A DNA stretch of 12,694 bases from CAZJPS01 sp964548055 (GTDB taxonomy: Bacteria > Patescibacteriota > Gracilibacteria > Peribacterales > Peribacteraceae), in the NCBI GenBank assembly GCA_964548055.1, contig CAZJPS010000034.1:1-12694 (forward strand), given 5' to 3'. The notes under the pieces are model-generated. The model searched no databases and was not told the DNA's origin. It saw nothing but the letters and a program-made list of their open reading frames with translations. Below are positions 12,636 to 12,694 of the stretch, in pieces; position 1 is the first letter of the stretch; the number at the start of each line of letters is the position of its first letter. The translations under genes and the position numbers were made by a program.

Positions 12636-12694
12636 GCCGCGCCGGGTGGGGCGGGGCGGGCGGGGGGGGTGGGGGGGGGGGGGGCGGGGGGGGG
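12636..12694. other. Poly-G low-complexity contig end, probable artefact
   Basis: The last ~55 bases are almost pure G with scattered C and T, with an abrupt change from normal coding composition around 12636. Long G runs at read ends are a known two-colour sequencing artefact. Translation here gives only Pro/Ala-type filler. Confidence 0.8.

Overview
The window is a fragment of a bacterial chromosome, most likely from an uncultured Patescibacteria/CPR lineage (Peregrinibacteria-like). This placement is inference. It rests on compact single-copy cell-wall genes, a small degenerate metallo-beta-lactamase-fold protein, a DUF11 surface protein with a DNDGD...DPGC motif, near-absence of Shine-Dalgarno sites, and -10-like boxes placed 6-10 nt before several start codons. 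TGA serves as a normal stop (for example in murG, ftsW and the methyltransferase), so the Gracilibacteria glycine recoding is not used. The right end runs into about 50 bases of near-pure G, which looks like a sequencing or assembly artefact at a contig end.

Layout. Positions 1-2742 lie on the minus strand: the 5' part of a lipoprotein gene cut by the window edge, then murG and ftsW, transcribed ftsW to murG to lipoprotein. Positions 2846-5311 lie on the plus strand: lspA, murA (with the catalytic Cys replaced by Asp) and a metallo-beta-lactamase-like protein. Together these cover lipid II synthesis and polymerisation plus lipoprotein maturation. A tRNA-Arg(CCT) gene with an encoded CCA follows at 5372-5446.

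The most interesting part is 5439-7841. The last 8 nt of the tRNA plus one T (GGTCACCAT) recur at 7160-7168 and 7833-7841. They delimit two tandem units of 1721 and 673 bp. Both units begin with the same ~18-nt left end and finish with the same ~53-nt right end immediately before the repeated core. Unit 1 carries a putative heme-oxygenase-fold protein overlapping a SAM methyltransferase; unit 2 carries one lipoprotein. Neither contains a recombinase. This resembles a tRNA-anchored gene-cassette array mobilised in trans, and it is the best candidate for an undescribed system here.

Positions 7842-8146 are intergenic with palindromic repeat words. A stand-alone response-regulator receiver (8147-8533, plus) then faces a minus-strand type IV pilus-like cluster: a large Ser-rich DUF11 surface protein (5' end missing), three prepilin-like proteins (PilV-, PilW- and PilX-like) and a PilM-like protein with a C-terminal membrane helix. 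These plausibly build a surface filament with an associated adhesin.
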